A stretch of 64,000 bases of DNA from an uncultured Alcanivorax sp. (GTDB taxonomy: Bacteria > Pseudomonadota > Gammaproteobacteria > Pseudomonadales > Alcanivoracaceae). A program made the translations under genes and the position numbers. Positions 44,595 through 56,182 of this stretch are shown here, one piece after another; positions within the stretch are counted from its first letter, which is position 1, and each line of letters begins with the position of its first letter. Below the pieces are notes generated by a model. The model searched no databases, was not told the DNA's origin, and saw only the letters and a program-made list of their open reading frames with translations. The stretch is taken from the NCBI RefSeq assembly GCF_947258575.1, contig NZ_CAMYIV010000010.1, positions 236,814 through 300,813 on the forward strand, in the 5' to 3' direction.

Positions 44595-44953
44595 AAATGG
44601 AAAACCGCGTAGGTTGGGTTGAGTGCAGCGAAACCCAACAATGCCGGGCGTTTGACCGATATCTGGTTGTGATGTTGGGTTTCGCAGAGCTCAACCCAAC
44701 CTACGCCGCCCTGATCAGCCGATAAACGGCGCGATCCATCAAAACCGGGGGAAAGTGCTCAAATGATCGGTAACCAGTTGAATTTATAGTTTATTTTTAA
44801 CTTTTAACTATTAACTATTCACTGTTAACTATTCACTGCCTCTAAAGCGGACTTGCCTCCCGCGCACGCGCTAGTAAAGTGTGCGCCTCAATTTTTTCTG
44901 TGGCGGGCCCTGGGTCCGCAAAAGCCCGTGGTGGGCGCGATGGAGTGAAGCGA
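44595..44953. repeat. 359-bp gap: long GGTTGGGTT hairpin and a single 7-bp array before purE
   Basis: 44607-44706 is a long interrupted palindrome: GCGTAGGTTGGGTTGAG and GAAACCCAACA pair with TGTTGGGTTTC and CTCAACCCAACCTACGC around about 38 bases. 44797-44838 is a single plus-oriented array of six 7-bp units (TTAACTT TTAACTA TTAACTA TTCACTG TTAACTA TTCACTG) without an opposite partner. purE's promoter should lie in the rest; AT-rich TTTATAGTTTATTTT at about 44783 is a candidate region. Confidence 0.8.
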
Positions 44954-45445
44954 ATGAGCACACCGGTTGCCGTGGTAATGGGCTCCCAGTCCGATTGGGA
45001 AACCATGAAAGAAGCCTGTGACGCCCTGACCCAGTTCGGTGTGGGCTGGAAGGCGGAAGTGGTGTCTGCCCACCGGACCCCCCAGCGCATGTATGACTTC
45101 GCCAAAAGCGCCCACGACAATGGCTATCAGGTAATCATTGCCGGCGCCGGTGGCGCCGCTCACCTGCCCGGCATGATTGCGTCCCTGACTCCGCTGCCGG
45201 TGCTGGGCGTGCCGGTGAAAAGCCGCACCCTGTCCGGCTGGGACAGCCTGCTGTCCATCGTGCAGATGCCCAAGGGCGTGGCCGTGGGCACCCTGGCCAT
45301 CGGCGCCGCCGGCGCCTGGAATGCGGGCCTGCTGGCGGCGCAGATGCTGGCCGCCGGCAACCCGGAGCAGTTGCAGAAGATCGCCGACTGGAAAGCGTCC
45401 CGTGCCGACGATGTGCTGGCCAACGCCGAGCTGGGTGAAGGCTGA
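44954..45445 (+). CDS. purE: N5-carboxyaminoimidazole ribonucleotide mutase
   Basis: 163 residues from ATG 44954, family start MSTPVAVVMGSQSDWETM. The class I PurE motifs VVSAHRTPQRMYDFAKSA (catalytic His) and AGAGGAAHLPGMIASLTPLPVLGVPV are intact. It moves the carboxyl group from N5-CAIR to CAIR in purine synthesis. The TGATG overlap with purK couples translation. Confidence 0.97.
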   Translation: MSTPVAVVMGSQSDWETMKEACDALTQFGVGWKAEVVSAHRTPQRMYDFAKSAHDNGYQVIIAGAGGAAHLPGMIASLTPLPVLGVPVKSRTLSGWDSLLSIVQMPKGVAVGTLAIGAAGAWNAGLLAAQMLAAGNPEQLQKIADWKASRADDVLANAELGEG

Positions 45446-46551
45446 TGAATCGTGTACTCGTTCTCGGTGGTGGCCAGCTCGGCCTGATGATGGCGGAAGC
45501 AGCGGCGCGTCTGGGCCTGGTGGTGGATCGTTACGACCCGGAGCGGGCCCTGCTGCTGCCCGGTACCTCGGATCTGGCCGTGCCGATCAGCTGGGAAGAA
45601 TGCCAGGAACGCTATCCGGTGATCACCGTGGAGCGCGAAGCCTTTCCGGAAGCCGGCCTGTCCGCGGATCTGGCAAAAAGCGACCGTTGTGTGGCGCGCG
45701 GCGCGCTTGAGGTGATTCCCGATCGCTTCACCCAGAAAACCATGCTCGACAAGCTGGGCATTCCCACTGCTCCCTGGGTGACCCTGGATCGGCCGGAAGA
45801 TCTGGCTGCGGCCGTGGAAAAGTTTGGCGGCGTGGTGGTCAAGGCTCGTACCGGCGGTTATGACGGGCGAGGAACCTGGATCATTGGCGAAGGCGGTGAT
45901 CTGAGTGCGGTGCCTGCCAGCGAGCTGGCTGGCAAGGCCATCATCGAACAGAAAATCCCTTTTCGCCGCGAGTTGTCCATTGTCGGTGCCCGAAGCACCA
46001 GCGGCGAAACCCTGTTCTACCCGCTCACCCGCAATTGGCATGTGGACGGCATCCTGCGCCTGAGTCTGGCGCCGGCCAACGCCTGCGCAGAGCTGCAGAA
46101 GCCCGCGGAGCAGATGCTCAAGGGCATCATGGAAGAGTTGGACTATGCCGGTGTGATGGCGGTGGAATTCTTCGAAACCGATGGCCAGCTGATGGTCAAC
46201 GAAATTGCCCCGCGGGTGCACAATTCCGGCCACTGGACCCACGAAGGCGCGGACTGGTCCCAGTTCGACCTGCACGTCCACGCCCTGGCCGGGGTGCCCT
46301 TGCACGCGCTGAACGTGCATGGCCCCACTGCCATGGTGAACCTGATCGGCACCCCCTTTGAAAGCGCCTGGTTGCAGCACCCGGGTGTGGTGCACTGGTA
46401 CGGCAAGGGCGTGCGCCCGGGGCGCAAGCTGGGCCACGCCAATCTGGTGGCGGACAGCCTGGAAGGTCTGCGCGCCGGTCTGGATGCCTGGGCAGATGTG
46501 CTGCCGGAGGGCTATCAGGCCGTCCTGGATTCCGAATTGGCGCTGGGGTGA
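45445..46551 (+). CDS. purK: N5-carboxyaminoimidazole ribonucleotide synthase
   Basis: 368 residues of the ATP-grasp family. VLVLGGGQLGLMMAEAAARLG at the N-terminus, KARTGGYDGRGTW as the ATP-binding loop, and VEFFETDGQLMVNEIAPRVHNSGHWT as the metal-binding core. It carboxylates AIR with bicarbonate and ATP for PurE. A hairpin of GAGTTGC/GCAACTC lies just after the stop. Confidence 0.97.
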   Translation: MNRVLVLGGGQLGLMMAEAAARLGLVVDRYDPERALLLPGTSDLAVPISWEECQERYPVITVEREAFPEAGLSADLAKSDRCVARGALEVIPDRFTQKTMLDKLGIPTAPWVTLDRPEDLAAAVEKFGGVVVKARTGGYDGRGTWIIGEGGDLSAVPASELAGKAIIEQKIPFRRELSIVGARSTSGETLFYPLTRNWHVDGILRLSLAPANACAELQKPAEQMLKGIMEELDYAGVMAVEFFETDGQLMVNEIAPRVHNSGHWTHEGADWSQFDLHVHALAGVPLHALNVHGPTAMVNLIGTPFESAWLQHPGVVHWYGKGVRPGRKLGHANLVADSLEGLRAGLDAWADVLPEGYQAVLDSELALG

Positions 46552-46657
46552 GTTGCAAAAGTTCAACGTGAAACTTGCAACTCCTCCGACCCCTTCACGT
46601 TCCCGCTTTCCCCCAATCGGTTACACTGGACCCTGACTTTGAGACAGGAATCCGGAT

Positions 46658-47236
46658 GTGGCCTTGCCGCTTGCCATGACACGTTATCGACGACTGATCC
46701 TGCTGGCCGTGGTGCTGGTGACAGTGCTGTTATTGGTAGAACTCACCGGGCTGCGTGAGCAGTTCTCCCTGCCTGCCTTGCGGGCGTTACTGGAAGCCAA
46801 CCTGGCGGCGGGGGTCCTGCTTTTTGTGTTGGCGTTTGCCATCGGTAACCTGATTCAGTTGCCGGGCTGGCCGTTTCTGGCGGCGGCGATACTGGCCTTG
46901 GGTACGGTGGCCGGCGGGCTGGTGACGTATGTGGCGGCCTGCGTATCCTGCCTGGTGACCTTTCAGGTGGTGCAAGGCGTGGGCGGCAGTGCCCTGCGCG
47001 ATATCGACAAGCCCCTGGCCAGAAAGATTCTCGCCCGCCTGGACCGACACCCGTTACGCAGCGTGGTGTTGCTGCGGCTGCTGTTCCAGACCATGCCCGC
47101 CCTGAACTACACCCTGGCATTGAGTGGGGTAAGGCGCCGCGATTATCTGCTTGGCTCGCTGCTTGGCCTGCCGCTCCCGCTGCTGGTGTACTGCTTTTTC
47201 TTCGATCGTATCGCCCGGGTGCTGCAACTGGCTTGA
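46658..47236 (+). CDS. VTT/TVP38-DedA-like membrane protein
   Basis: 192 residues from GTG 46658 (AGGAA at eight bases); ATG 46676 is the alternative. Four to five hydrophobic segments. The motif NLIQLPGWPFLAAAILALGTVAGGLVTYVAA fits the VTT domain (formerly SNARE-associated), with the family's FQTMPALNYTLALSGVRRRDYLLGSLLG. Such proteins can act in lipid scrambling or transport. Convergent with the DUF2789 gene with two bases between. Confidence 0.8.
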   Translation: MALPLAMTRYRRLILLAVVLVTVLLLVELTGLREQFSLPALRALLEANLAAGVLLFVLAFAIGNLIQLPGWPFLAAAILALGTVAGGLVTYVAACVSCLVTFQVVQGVGGSALRDIDKPLARKILARLDRHPLRSVVLLRLLFQTMPALNYTLALSGVRRRDYLLGSLLGLPLPLLVYCFFFDRIARVLQLA

Positions 47237-47238
47237 GA

Positions 47239-47475
47239 CTAGTGGCGCAGCAGGGCACTCAGGCTGTCCACGGCTTCGGCCCAGTCCGCGTCATCGCGTA
47301 TGGCATCAGCCAGAAAGCGTGCCTGAGAATCGTTCCAGAACGGCGCCTGATGTAGATGCATGCTGTCTTTCAGGGTGCCGGCGTACTGATGGATGAAGTC
47401 TTCGATGGCCGCATCGCTGTTATCCAGGCCAAGCTGGGCAAACAGGGTGGGTAAGTCGTGGGTTGCGGTGTCCAT
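47239..47475 (-). CDS. DUF2789 family small protein
   Basis: 78 residues. LPTLFAQLGLDNSDAAIEDFIHQYAG ... APFWNDSQARFLADAIRDDADWAEAVDSLSALL follows the DUF2789 pattern. Function unknown. Monocistronic between the VTT gene and the ridA terminator; ribosome site GGAGGGA. Confidence 0.88.
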   Translation of the reverse strand: MDTATHDLPTLFAQLGLDNSDAAIEDFIHQYAGTLKDSMHLHQAPFWNDSQARFLADAIRDDADWAEAVDSLSALLRH

Positions 47476-47564
47476 ATCGCAGTCCCTCCGGGTCGGATGA
47501 CGTTATATCCAGATGGTGCGCTTTTGGGGCGCTGTTGTCTTCCCCTTGAGGCGTAGAGATTGGT

Positions 47565-47592
47565 AACAAAAACGCCCGCGAGTAGCGGGCGT
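47565..47592 (-). terminator. Rho-independent terminator of the gmk-rpoZ-spoT-ridA run
   Basis: On the minus strand, stem ACGCCCGC/GCGGGCGT with a 5-base loop, followed by five T and TGTT. It lies 32 bases after the ridA stop. Confidence 0.9.
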
Positions 47593-47623
47593 GTTGCATG
47601 GTGAATGCGGCCTGTTGCGGCGG

Positions 47624-48010
47624 TTATGCAATATCCATGATGCCGTCCATTTCCACCCCTGCGCCCTTGGGCAGGGCGGCCACGCCGATGGCGGCCCGAG
47701 CGGGATAGGGTTGTTTGAAGTGGCGGGCCATTACCTCGTTGACCAGGGCAAAGTGGCTCAGATCGGTGAGGAAAATATTCAGTTTGACGATGTCCTGCAG
47801 GGTGCCGCCGGCGGCTTCGCAGACGGCGGTCAGGTTGCTGAATACCTGTTCGATCTGCGCTTCCATATCCCCGTCCACCAACTCCATGGTGTCAGGAACC
47901 AACGGAATCTGGCCGGACAGGTAAACGGTGGCGCCTGCCTTGATGGCCTGGGAATAGGTGCCAATGGCTTGAGGCGCCTTGTCGGTGCTGATAACGGAAT
48001 GGTTGGACAT
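47624..48010 (-). CDS. ridA: RidA, 2-iminobutanoate/2-iminopropanoate deaminase
   Basis: 128 residues. Family start [23 protein letters not shown], the [13 protein letters not shown] loop, and [22 protein letters not shown] with the catalytic Arg. It hydrolyses reactive enamine/imine by-products of PLP enzymes such as threonine dehydratase. Same strand as spoT, as in other gammaproteobacteria. Confidence 0.96.
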   Translation of the reverse strand: MSNHSVISTDKAPQAIGTYSQAIKAGATVYLSGQIPLVPDTMELVDGDMEAQIEQVFSNLTAVCEAAGGTLQDIVKLNIFLTDLSHFALVNEVMARHFKQPYPARAAIGVAALPKGAGVEMDGIMDIA

Positions 48011-48321
48011 GGTCGGTTCTTCACTTGGTTGAGCTGTCAGCGCCGCAGCGCTGGCAGGCGGAAATCAGGAAAGGCGCTATGCTTGCACGCAGCAGGCCCG
48101 CACGCAACATGGGAGGTTCCTCCCTGTTTGTAGGAGCGTCGCTGGCGGCGCGATAACGACCCTCTGGAAAGATCGATTTACCACAGAGGACACAGAGCTC
48201 ACTGAGAAAAAGAAGGGGTTTCTCTCTGTCTCAGTGCCCTCTGTGGTGACAATGCTGTTGATCCGGGTTGGGTTTATCGCGCCGCGAGCGGCGCTCCTAC
48301 GAGGCGACGGGTGGCGTGCTA
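48011..48321. repeat. 311-bp ridA-spoT gap with a nested inverted repeat (48130-48300)
   Basis: The outer arms are REP-like: GTAGGAGCGTCGCTGGCGGC at 48130 (to 48156) and its complement at 48274-48300, matching in 25 of 27. Inside is a second palindrome (48180-48249), CCACAGAGGACACAGAG facing CTCAGTG..CCCTCTGTGG, the ACACAGAG repeat type seen in many bacteria. No gene is visible. It must be crossed by spoT transcripts to reach ridA. Confidence 0.8.
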
Positions 48322-50433
48322 TTAAAGCCGGTGAATGCGGACGATGCTGTCCAGCGTGCGTAGCTTCTTGATGATGCGGGCCAGGTGGATGCGGTCTTTT
48401 ACCGTCATGGTCACGTTGAGGGAGGTGAGCGTCGGGTCCTTCTCCGCCATGTCGATGGTGTCGATGTTGGAGCCCAGTTCGGAAACGCTGTTGGCCAGGG
48501 TAGCCAGCACGCCGCGCTTGTTGATCAGCTCGATGCGCAGGGCGGCGGTGAACTCCTGCTCGACCTGTTTATCCCAGCTCAGGGCGATGCATTTTTCCGG
48601 GGCGTTGCGCATTTCCGCCAGCAGGTTCTTGCAGGTGTCCCGGTGGACCACGATGCCGCGGCCGGCGCTCAGGTGGCCGATGATGGTATCGCCGGGCAGC
48701 GGCAGGCAGCACTTGGCATAGCTGACCATCAGGCCTTCGCTGCCGCGGATGGCCAGCGGGCGGCGGTCGTCTTCGTGCTGGCGTTCGTCGTCATCGCGGG
48801 CGCCGGCCAGTTTGCGGGCCACCAGCGGTGCCAGGCGGTTGCCCATGCCGATATCTTCCAGCAGGTCGTCCAGTTCCACGTAGCCGTTGCCGGCCAGCTC
48901 GCTCACCACCCGCTCGATGGGCAGCTCGTCCATGCCGATGTCATAGGAATGCAGGGCCTTTTCCAGTAGCCGTTCGCCCAGCTCCACCGCGTCTTCACGA
49001 CGCTGGTGCTTGAGGAAGTGGCGAATGTTGGTGCGGGCCTTGCCGGTGACCACGAAGTTGAGCCAGGCCGGGTTGGGGGTGGCATTAGGGGCGGTGATGA
49101 TTTTTACCGTCTGGCCGGATTCCAGGGGCGTGGAAAGTGCCGCCAGTTTGCCGTCGATACGGGCTGCCACGCACTGATTGCCCACCTTGGTATGCACCGC
49201 ATAGGCAAAGTCCACCGCGGTGGCGCCGCCGGGCAGCTCCTTGATGTCGCCCTTGGGGGTGAACACGTAGGCCTCGTCCGGGAACAGGTCCACCTTTACG
49301 TTCTCGATGAACTCCATGGAGTTGCCGGCTTTCTGTTGTAGCTCAAGCAGCCGCTGCATCCAGCTTTGGGTGCGGCTGTGGGTGGGTGAGCCGGGCTCGT
49401 CCTCGGCCTTGTACAGCCAGTGGGCGGCGATGCCGTTGTTGGCCATGGCCTCCATTTCCTCGGTGCGGATCTGCATTTCCAGGGGAATGCCGGAGCGCGC
49501 CTTGAGGGTGGTATGCAGGGACTGGTAGCCGTTGGCCTTGGGAATGGCGATGTAGTCCTTGAAGCGGCCGGGGATCGGGGTGAAGTAGTTGTGCACCGCA
49601 CCCAGCACCCGGTAACAGGTATCCACCCGGTCGACGATGATGCGGAAGCCGAATACATCCATGATGTCGGCGAACGGTTTGTGTTGTTCCTTCATCTTGG
49701 TGTAAATGCTGTACAGATGCTTCTCGCGGCCCAGCACCCGGGCTTCGATGCCTTCTTCTTCCAGGCAGTGTTCCAGGCTGGCCTTGATGGTGGTGAGGAT
49801 TTCCTTGCGGTTGCCACGGGCCTTTTTTACCGCCTGGCCGATCAGGCGGGCACGCATGGGATAGATGGCGTGGAAGGCAAGATCCTCGTATTCCACCCGC
49901 ATGTTGTACATGCCCAAGCGGAAGGCGATGGGGGCGTACAGTTCCAGGGTTTCGGTGGCGATGCGGCGGCGTTTTTCCGCGCGCATCACATGCAGCGTGC
50001 GCATGTTGTGCAGGCGGTCGGCCAGCTTGATCAGGATGACGCGGATGTCCCGGGTCATGGCCAGCATCATCTTGCGCAGGTTTTCCGCCTGTTGCTCCGC
50101 CTTGGACTCGAACTTGATCTGGGCGATCTTGGAGACGCCATCCACCAGCTCGGCGACTTCCTCGCTGAATTCCCCGGCCAGCTGTTCCTTGGAGATGCCG
50201 GTATCCTCGATCACGTCGTGCAGCATGGCGGCCATCAGTGAAGAGTGGTCCATGTGCATGTCGGTGAGGATGTTGGCCACGGCCAGCGGGTGGGTGATAT
50301 ACGGATCCCCGGTGCGGCGGTACTGCCCCTCGTGCGCTTGCTCGGCAAAATGGTAGGCGCGTACGACCTGGGCGATCTGATCATCGTCCAGATAACTGCG
50401 TAACCGTTTTTCCAGGTTATGGATGGTGGGCAA
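48322..50433 (-). CDS. spoT: SpoT, (p)ppGpp synthetase/hydrolase
   Basis: 703 residues. The HD hydrolase domain is intact: YITHPLAVANILTDM and AAMLHDVIEDT, so it can degrade ppGpp, unlike RelA. The synthetase domain has GFRIIVDRVDTCYRVLGAVH and IAIPKANGYQSLHTT. TGS (about 385-445), helical, zinc-finger-like and ACT (about 625-703) domains follow. Controls the stringent response. Downstream of rpoZ in the standard order. Confidence 0.97.
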   Translation of the reverse strand: MPTIHNLEKRLRSYLDDDQIAQVVRAYHFAEQAHEGQYRRTGDPYITHPLAVANILTDMHMDHSSLMAAMLHDVIEDTGISKEQLAGEFSEEVAELVDGVSKIAQIKFESKAEQQAENLRKMMLAMTRDIRVILIKLADRLHNMRTLHVMRAEKRRRIATETLELYAPIAFRLGMYNMRVEYEDLAFHAIYPMRARLIGQAVKKARGNRKEILTTIKASLEHCLEEEGIEARVLGREKHLYSIYTKMKEQHKPFADIMDVFGFRIIVDRVDTCYRVLGAVHNYFTPIPGRFKDYIAIPKANGYQSLHTTLKARSGIPLEMQIRTEEMEAMANNGIAAHWLYKAEDEPGSPTHSRTQSWMQRLLELQQKAGNSMEFIENVKVDLFPDEAYVFTPKGDIKELPGGATAVDFAYAVHTKVGNQCVAARIDGKLAALSTPLESGQTVKIITAPNATPNPAWLNFVVTGKARTNIRHFLKHQRREDAVELGERLLEKALHSYDIGMDELPIERVVSELAGNGYVELDDLLEDIGMGNRLAPLVARKLAGARDDDERQHEDDRRPLAIRGSEGLMVSYAKCCLPLPGDTIIGHLSAGRGIVVHRDTCKNLLAEMRNAPEKCIALSWDKQVEQEFTAALRIELINKRGVLATLANSVSELGSNIDTIDMAEKDPTLTSLNVTMTVKDRIHLARIIKKLRTLDSIVRIHRL

Positions 50434-50622
50434 AAGTCCTCGTCACGCCCGGGGCGGAGTAATGATTAGGGATTAACCTTAGCTTAGATTTGAGGGCGAG
50501 GTTTGTCTATGACAAGCGCGATAGTCACGGGCAATCAGTTTTGTGGCAGGTGCCGGAAAGGAAAAGCAGAAGAGAGGGGAAATGCAGGCAAGCGCCCGGG
50601 CGGGCACTTGCCGGAAACAGTG

Positions 50623-50886
50623 TTACTCGCCGAAAGACTGGGTCAGCAGAGCCAGCTCGTCTACGTCGGCGCTGCGGTCAGCAATCGGGTTGTCCACGGA
50701 TTCCGCGGTCACGTGACCTTCGGCGATTTCGCGCAGGGCGACCACGGTGGGCTTGTCGTTTTCCCAGGCCACGCGGGGCTCTTTGCCGCCAGTCTGCAAT
50801 TGACGGGAGCGCTTGCCGGCAACCAGTACCAGCTCAAAGCGGTTGTCCAGTTTTTCCAGGCAGTCTTCAACGGTTACACGGGCCAT
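50623..50886 (-). CDS. rpoZ: RNA polymerase omega subunit
   Basis: 87 residues. [31 protein letters not shown] is the conserved omega N-terminus, followed by [15 protein letters not shown]. Omega helps beta' fold and makes the ppGpp site 1 with it, in keeping with its spoT neighbour. Between gmk and spoT on the same strand. Confidence 0.97.
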   Translation of the reverse strand: MARVTVEDCLEKLDNRFELVLVAGKRSRQLQTGGKEPRVAWENDKPTVVALREIAEGHVTAESVDNPIADRSADVDELALLTQSFGE

Positions 50887-51029
50887 GCTGTTCTCCTACA
50901 GGGTGGCGGTGCCGAAGTCGGCAGCGCCTGAAATTCGCAATGGGCGATTTTACTGGTGAATCGGTGACCAGTCCAGCACAAGGGCCTGCCGCGGGGCGGA
51001 AAGGCGGGCAATGGCCCTGTTTCGCCGGG

Positions 51030-53511
<2,482 letters not shown>

Positions 53512-53557
53512 GCCGGAAGGTCCCGGCTTCCGGTATCGCTGACGGCGCGAAATTGCA

Positions 53558-53590
53558 CTGTTCGCGATCCCGGCAAAGCGCGCATCATAG
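53558..53590. repeat. 33-bp near-copy of the gmk promoter/leader (partner at 51667-51699)
   Basis: CTGTTCGCGATCCCGG(C)AAAGCGCGCAT(C)ATAG differs from 51667-51699 at two positions, both C for T. In the gmk copy the segment holds the TATAAT box; here the box reads TATGAT. The copies are direct repeats and flank ilvD on both sides. A small hairpin, CCGGAAG/CTTCCGG, lies just before this copy at 53514-53534. Confidence 0.8.
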
Positions 53591-53653
53591 AGAGTCACCG
53601 GGGGCGTGACAGACGCCCCCGCCACCATTCTCAGCCCCGGACCCGATGCCGTT

Positions 53654-54643
53654 ATGCAAGACAGCCCCATCACCGCCACCGTGGACTTCGACCGGGACGG
53701 CGTTCAGCACGGTTTTCTCAAACTGCCTCATTCCCACGACGGCTCCGCCTGGGGCAATGTGATGATCCCGATCACCGTGGTTCGCAACGGCGAGGGGCCC
53801 ACCGCGCTGCTCTCCGGCGGCAATCACGGTGACGAGTACGAAGGCATCACCGCCCTGCTCAAGCTGGCTAATCGTCTGCAACCCGAAGACATTCGTGGGC
53901 GGGTGATTATCGTGCCCATGCTGAATCATCCCGCGGTGCTCAACGGCACCCGCACCTCGCCCCTGGATGGCGGCAATCTGAACCGGGCCTTTCCCGGTAA
54001 TCCTGCGGGCACCCTGACGGAAAAGATCGCCGATTACCTCACCCGCTACCTGGTGCCGCTGTGTGATCTGGCGCTGGATATCCACTCCGGTGGCCGCACC
54101 CTGGATCTGTTGCCCTTTGCCGCCACCCACCGCATGGCGGACCGGGAGTTCGAGGCTCGTTGCCTTGCCGCCGCCACCGCCTTCGGTGCGCCCTACACGC
54201 TGTTCATGGCAGAGCTGGAAGGCGATGTGCTTTACGACAGCGTGGTAGAGGGGGGTGGCAAGGTGTTTGTCAGCACGGAACTGCGCGGCGGCGGCACCAC
54301 CACGCCCGAGACTGTGGCGCTGGCGGAACAGGGGGTGGAGAACCTGCTGCGGTTTGCCGGCATCCTGCCCGGCGATCCGGAGGTAGTGGCCTCGCAGGCC
54401 CTGGAGATTCCCGGCAGTGAGTATTACCGGGTCAGCGAACATCGTGGCCTGCTGGAATTTGCCGTGGCTTTGGGTGATGCCGTGCGCGCCGGTGAGGTGC
54501 TGGCCCGGGTGCATTCCCTGGAACGTACCGGTGAGCCCCCGGTGGAGTATTGCGCTCCCTGTGATGGTCTGTTGATCGGACGCCGGCATCCGGCGTTGGT
54601 GAATGTGGGGGACACCTTTGCGGTGCTGGCTGTGCCGCGTTGA
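53654..54643 (+). CDS. Succinylglutamate desuccinylase/aspartoacylase family deacylase, DoeB-like
   Basis: 329 residues from ATG 53654, matching family starts of the form PITATVDFDRDGVQHGFLKLPHS; a GTG at 53606 would add 16 residues. Zinc-carboxypeptidase-like motifs: SGGNHGDEYEGI (His and Glu ligands), LNRAFPGNPAGT and ALDIHSGGRTLDL. Sequence character is that of DoeB, which removes acetyl from N-alpha-acetyl-diaminobutyrate in ectoine breakdown. No other doe gene is next to it, so the exact substrate is uncertain. Confidence 0.8.
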   Translation: MQDSPITATVDFDRDGVQHGFLKLPHSHDGSAWGNVMIPITVVRNGEGPTALLSGGNHGDEYEGITALLKLANRLQPEDIRGRVIIVPMLNHPAVLNGTRTSPLDGGNLNRAFPGNPAGTLTEKIADYLTRYLVPLCDLALDIHSGGRTLDLLPFAATHRMADREFEARCLAAATAFGAPYTLFMAELEGDVLYDSVVEGGGKVFVSTELRGGGTTTPETVALAEQGVENLLRFAGILPGDPEVVASQALEIPGSEYYRVSEHRGLLEFAVALGDAVRAGEVLARVHSLERTGEPPVEYCAPCDGLLIGRRHPALVNVGDTFAVLAVPR

Positions 54644-54754
54644 CTGGCACTTCCGTGCACGTTAACAGGGCATAACAAAGCACAAACACCCTTGCTGTGA
54701 AAGCGCTGCTAATGTTCAAGTCCTATCAAGAATAACAGGACTGACGGAGCAGCC

Positions 54755-56182
54755 ATGAGCGATACCAAGTATGCCCAGAAGGGTATGTCATTTCGGGAAA
54801 GCGTTGAACACATGGTCGACCATGCCATCGGCATCATGGGTCTTGATGCCGGCATGGGCAATGCCATGAAGGTGTGCCAGAGCGTGGTGCAGGTGTCCTT
54901 TCCGGTGGAGATCAACGGCAAGGCGGAGATCTTCACCGGCTGGCGCGCCACCCACAGTGATCACCGGCTGCCTTCCAAGGGCGGTATCCGTTACGCCCCG
55001 ATTGTGGATCAGGATGAAGTGGAGGCGTTGGCGGCGCTGATGACCTACAAGTGCGCCATCGTCGATGTGCCTTTCGGCGGCTCCAAGGGCGGGCTGGTGA
55101 TCGACCCGAAAAAATACCAGCGCCACCAGCTGGAAGCCATCACCCGCCGCTTTGCCCGTGAGCTGATCAACAAGGGCTACCTGAGTCCCTCCCAGAATGT
55201 GCCGGCCCCGGATATGGGCACCGGTCCCCAGGAAATGGGCTGGATGGTGGACACCTACAAGCAGATGTTCCCCAACGACATCAATTATATGGGTGCGCTG
55301 ACCGGCAAGCCGGTGGAGCACGGTGGCGTGCGTGGCCGAAATGAGGCCACCGGTCGGGGCGTGCAATACGCGCTACGCGAGCTGTTCCGTCACCCGGAAG
55401 AAATCAAGCGTGCCGGACTCTCCGGTTCACTCTCCGGAAAACGAGTCATTGTCCAGGGGTTGGGGAACGTGGGTTATCACGCGGCCCACTTCCTGGAAAC
55501 CGAGGATGACTGCCTTATCACGGCGATCATCGAGCGTGATGGCGCCCTCATTAATGAAGACGGGCTGAATGTGGGCGCGGTGCGTCAGCATATTGTCGAA
55601 AGCGGCGGGGTGAAGGGCTTCCCCGGGGCCGAGTATCTGGAAGATGGCATCAAGGCCCTGGAAAGAGAGTGCGATATTCTCATCCCGGCGGCCCTGGAAG
55701 GGGTCATCACCACGGAAAACGCGCCACGCATTCAGGCCAGTCTGATCGCGGAAGCGGCCAACGGTCCGGTCACCTTTGAAGCCGACCGGATTCTCCGCGA
55801 AAAGGGCGTGGAAATCATTCCCGATGCCTACTGCAATGCGGGTGGCGTGATCGTTTCCTACTTCGAATGGATTCGTAACCTGAACCATGTGCGTTTCGGG
55901 CGCCTGGACAAACGTTTCCACGAAGCCCGCGGTCAGCATGTGATTGATGCCATTGAACAGGCCACCGATACCAAGGTGCCTGAGCATATCGTCAAGAAGC
56001 TGGCCCGTGGCGCCGACGAGTTCGACCTGGTGCGCTCGGGCCTGGATGATTCCATGCGTCTGGCCCTGCAGGAAATCATCCGTACCCGTAACGAGAATCC
56101 GAAAATTGACGATTATCGGATGGCGGCCTATGTGATTGCCATTGAGAAAGTATCCCGGCATTACCGGGATATCGGCTTCTGA
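54755..56182 (+). CDS. Glutamate dehydrogenase (Glu/Leu/Phe/Val family)
   Basis: 475 residues. Substrate motif GGIRYAPIVDQDEVEALAALMTYKCAIVDVPFGGSKGG with the catalytic Lys, then VPAPDMGTGPQEMGWMVD, GRNEATGRGV, and the Rossmann loop VIVQGLGNVGYHAAHFL followed by ITAIIERDGA. Links glutamate and 2-oxoglutarate. The residue at the end of the second beta strand (Glu in IIERDG) suggests NAD preference, by inference. Last gene of the core-like region before the mobile island. Confidence 0.93.
   Translation: MSDTKYAQKGMSFRESVEHMVDHAIGIMGLDAGMGNAMKVCQSVVQVSFPVEINGKAEIFTGWRATHSDHRLPSKGGIRYAPIVDQDEVEALAALMTYKCAIVDVPFGGSKGGLVIDPKKYQRHQLEAITRRFARELINKGYLSPSQNVPAPDMGTGPQEMGWMVDTYKQMFPNDINYMGALTGKPVEHGGVRGRNEATGRGVQYALRELFRHPEEIKRAGLSGSLSGKRVIVQGLGNVGYHAAHFLETEDDCLITAIIERDGALINEDGLNVGAVRQHIVESGGVKGFPGAEYLEDGIKALERECDILIPAALEGVITTENAPRIQASLIAEAANGPVTFEADRILREKGVEIIPDAYCNAGGVIVSYFEWIRNLNHVRFGRLDKRFHEARGQHVIDAIEQATDTKVPEHIVKKLARGADEFDLVRSGLDDSMRLALQEIIRTRNENPKIDDYRMAAYVIAIEKVSRHYRDIGF

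Noticed and set aside
45160..46566. 468-codon open frame on the minus strand
   Set aside because: Antisense to purE and purK, both of which show full family motifs. A codon-bias shadow.
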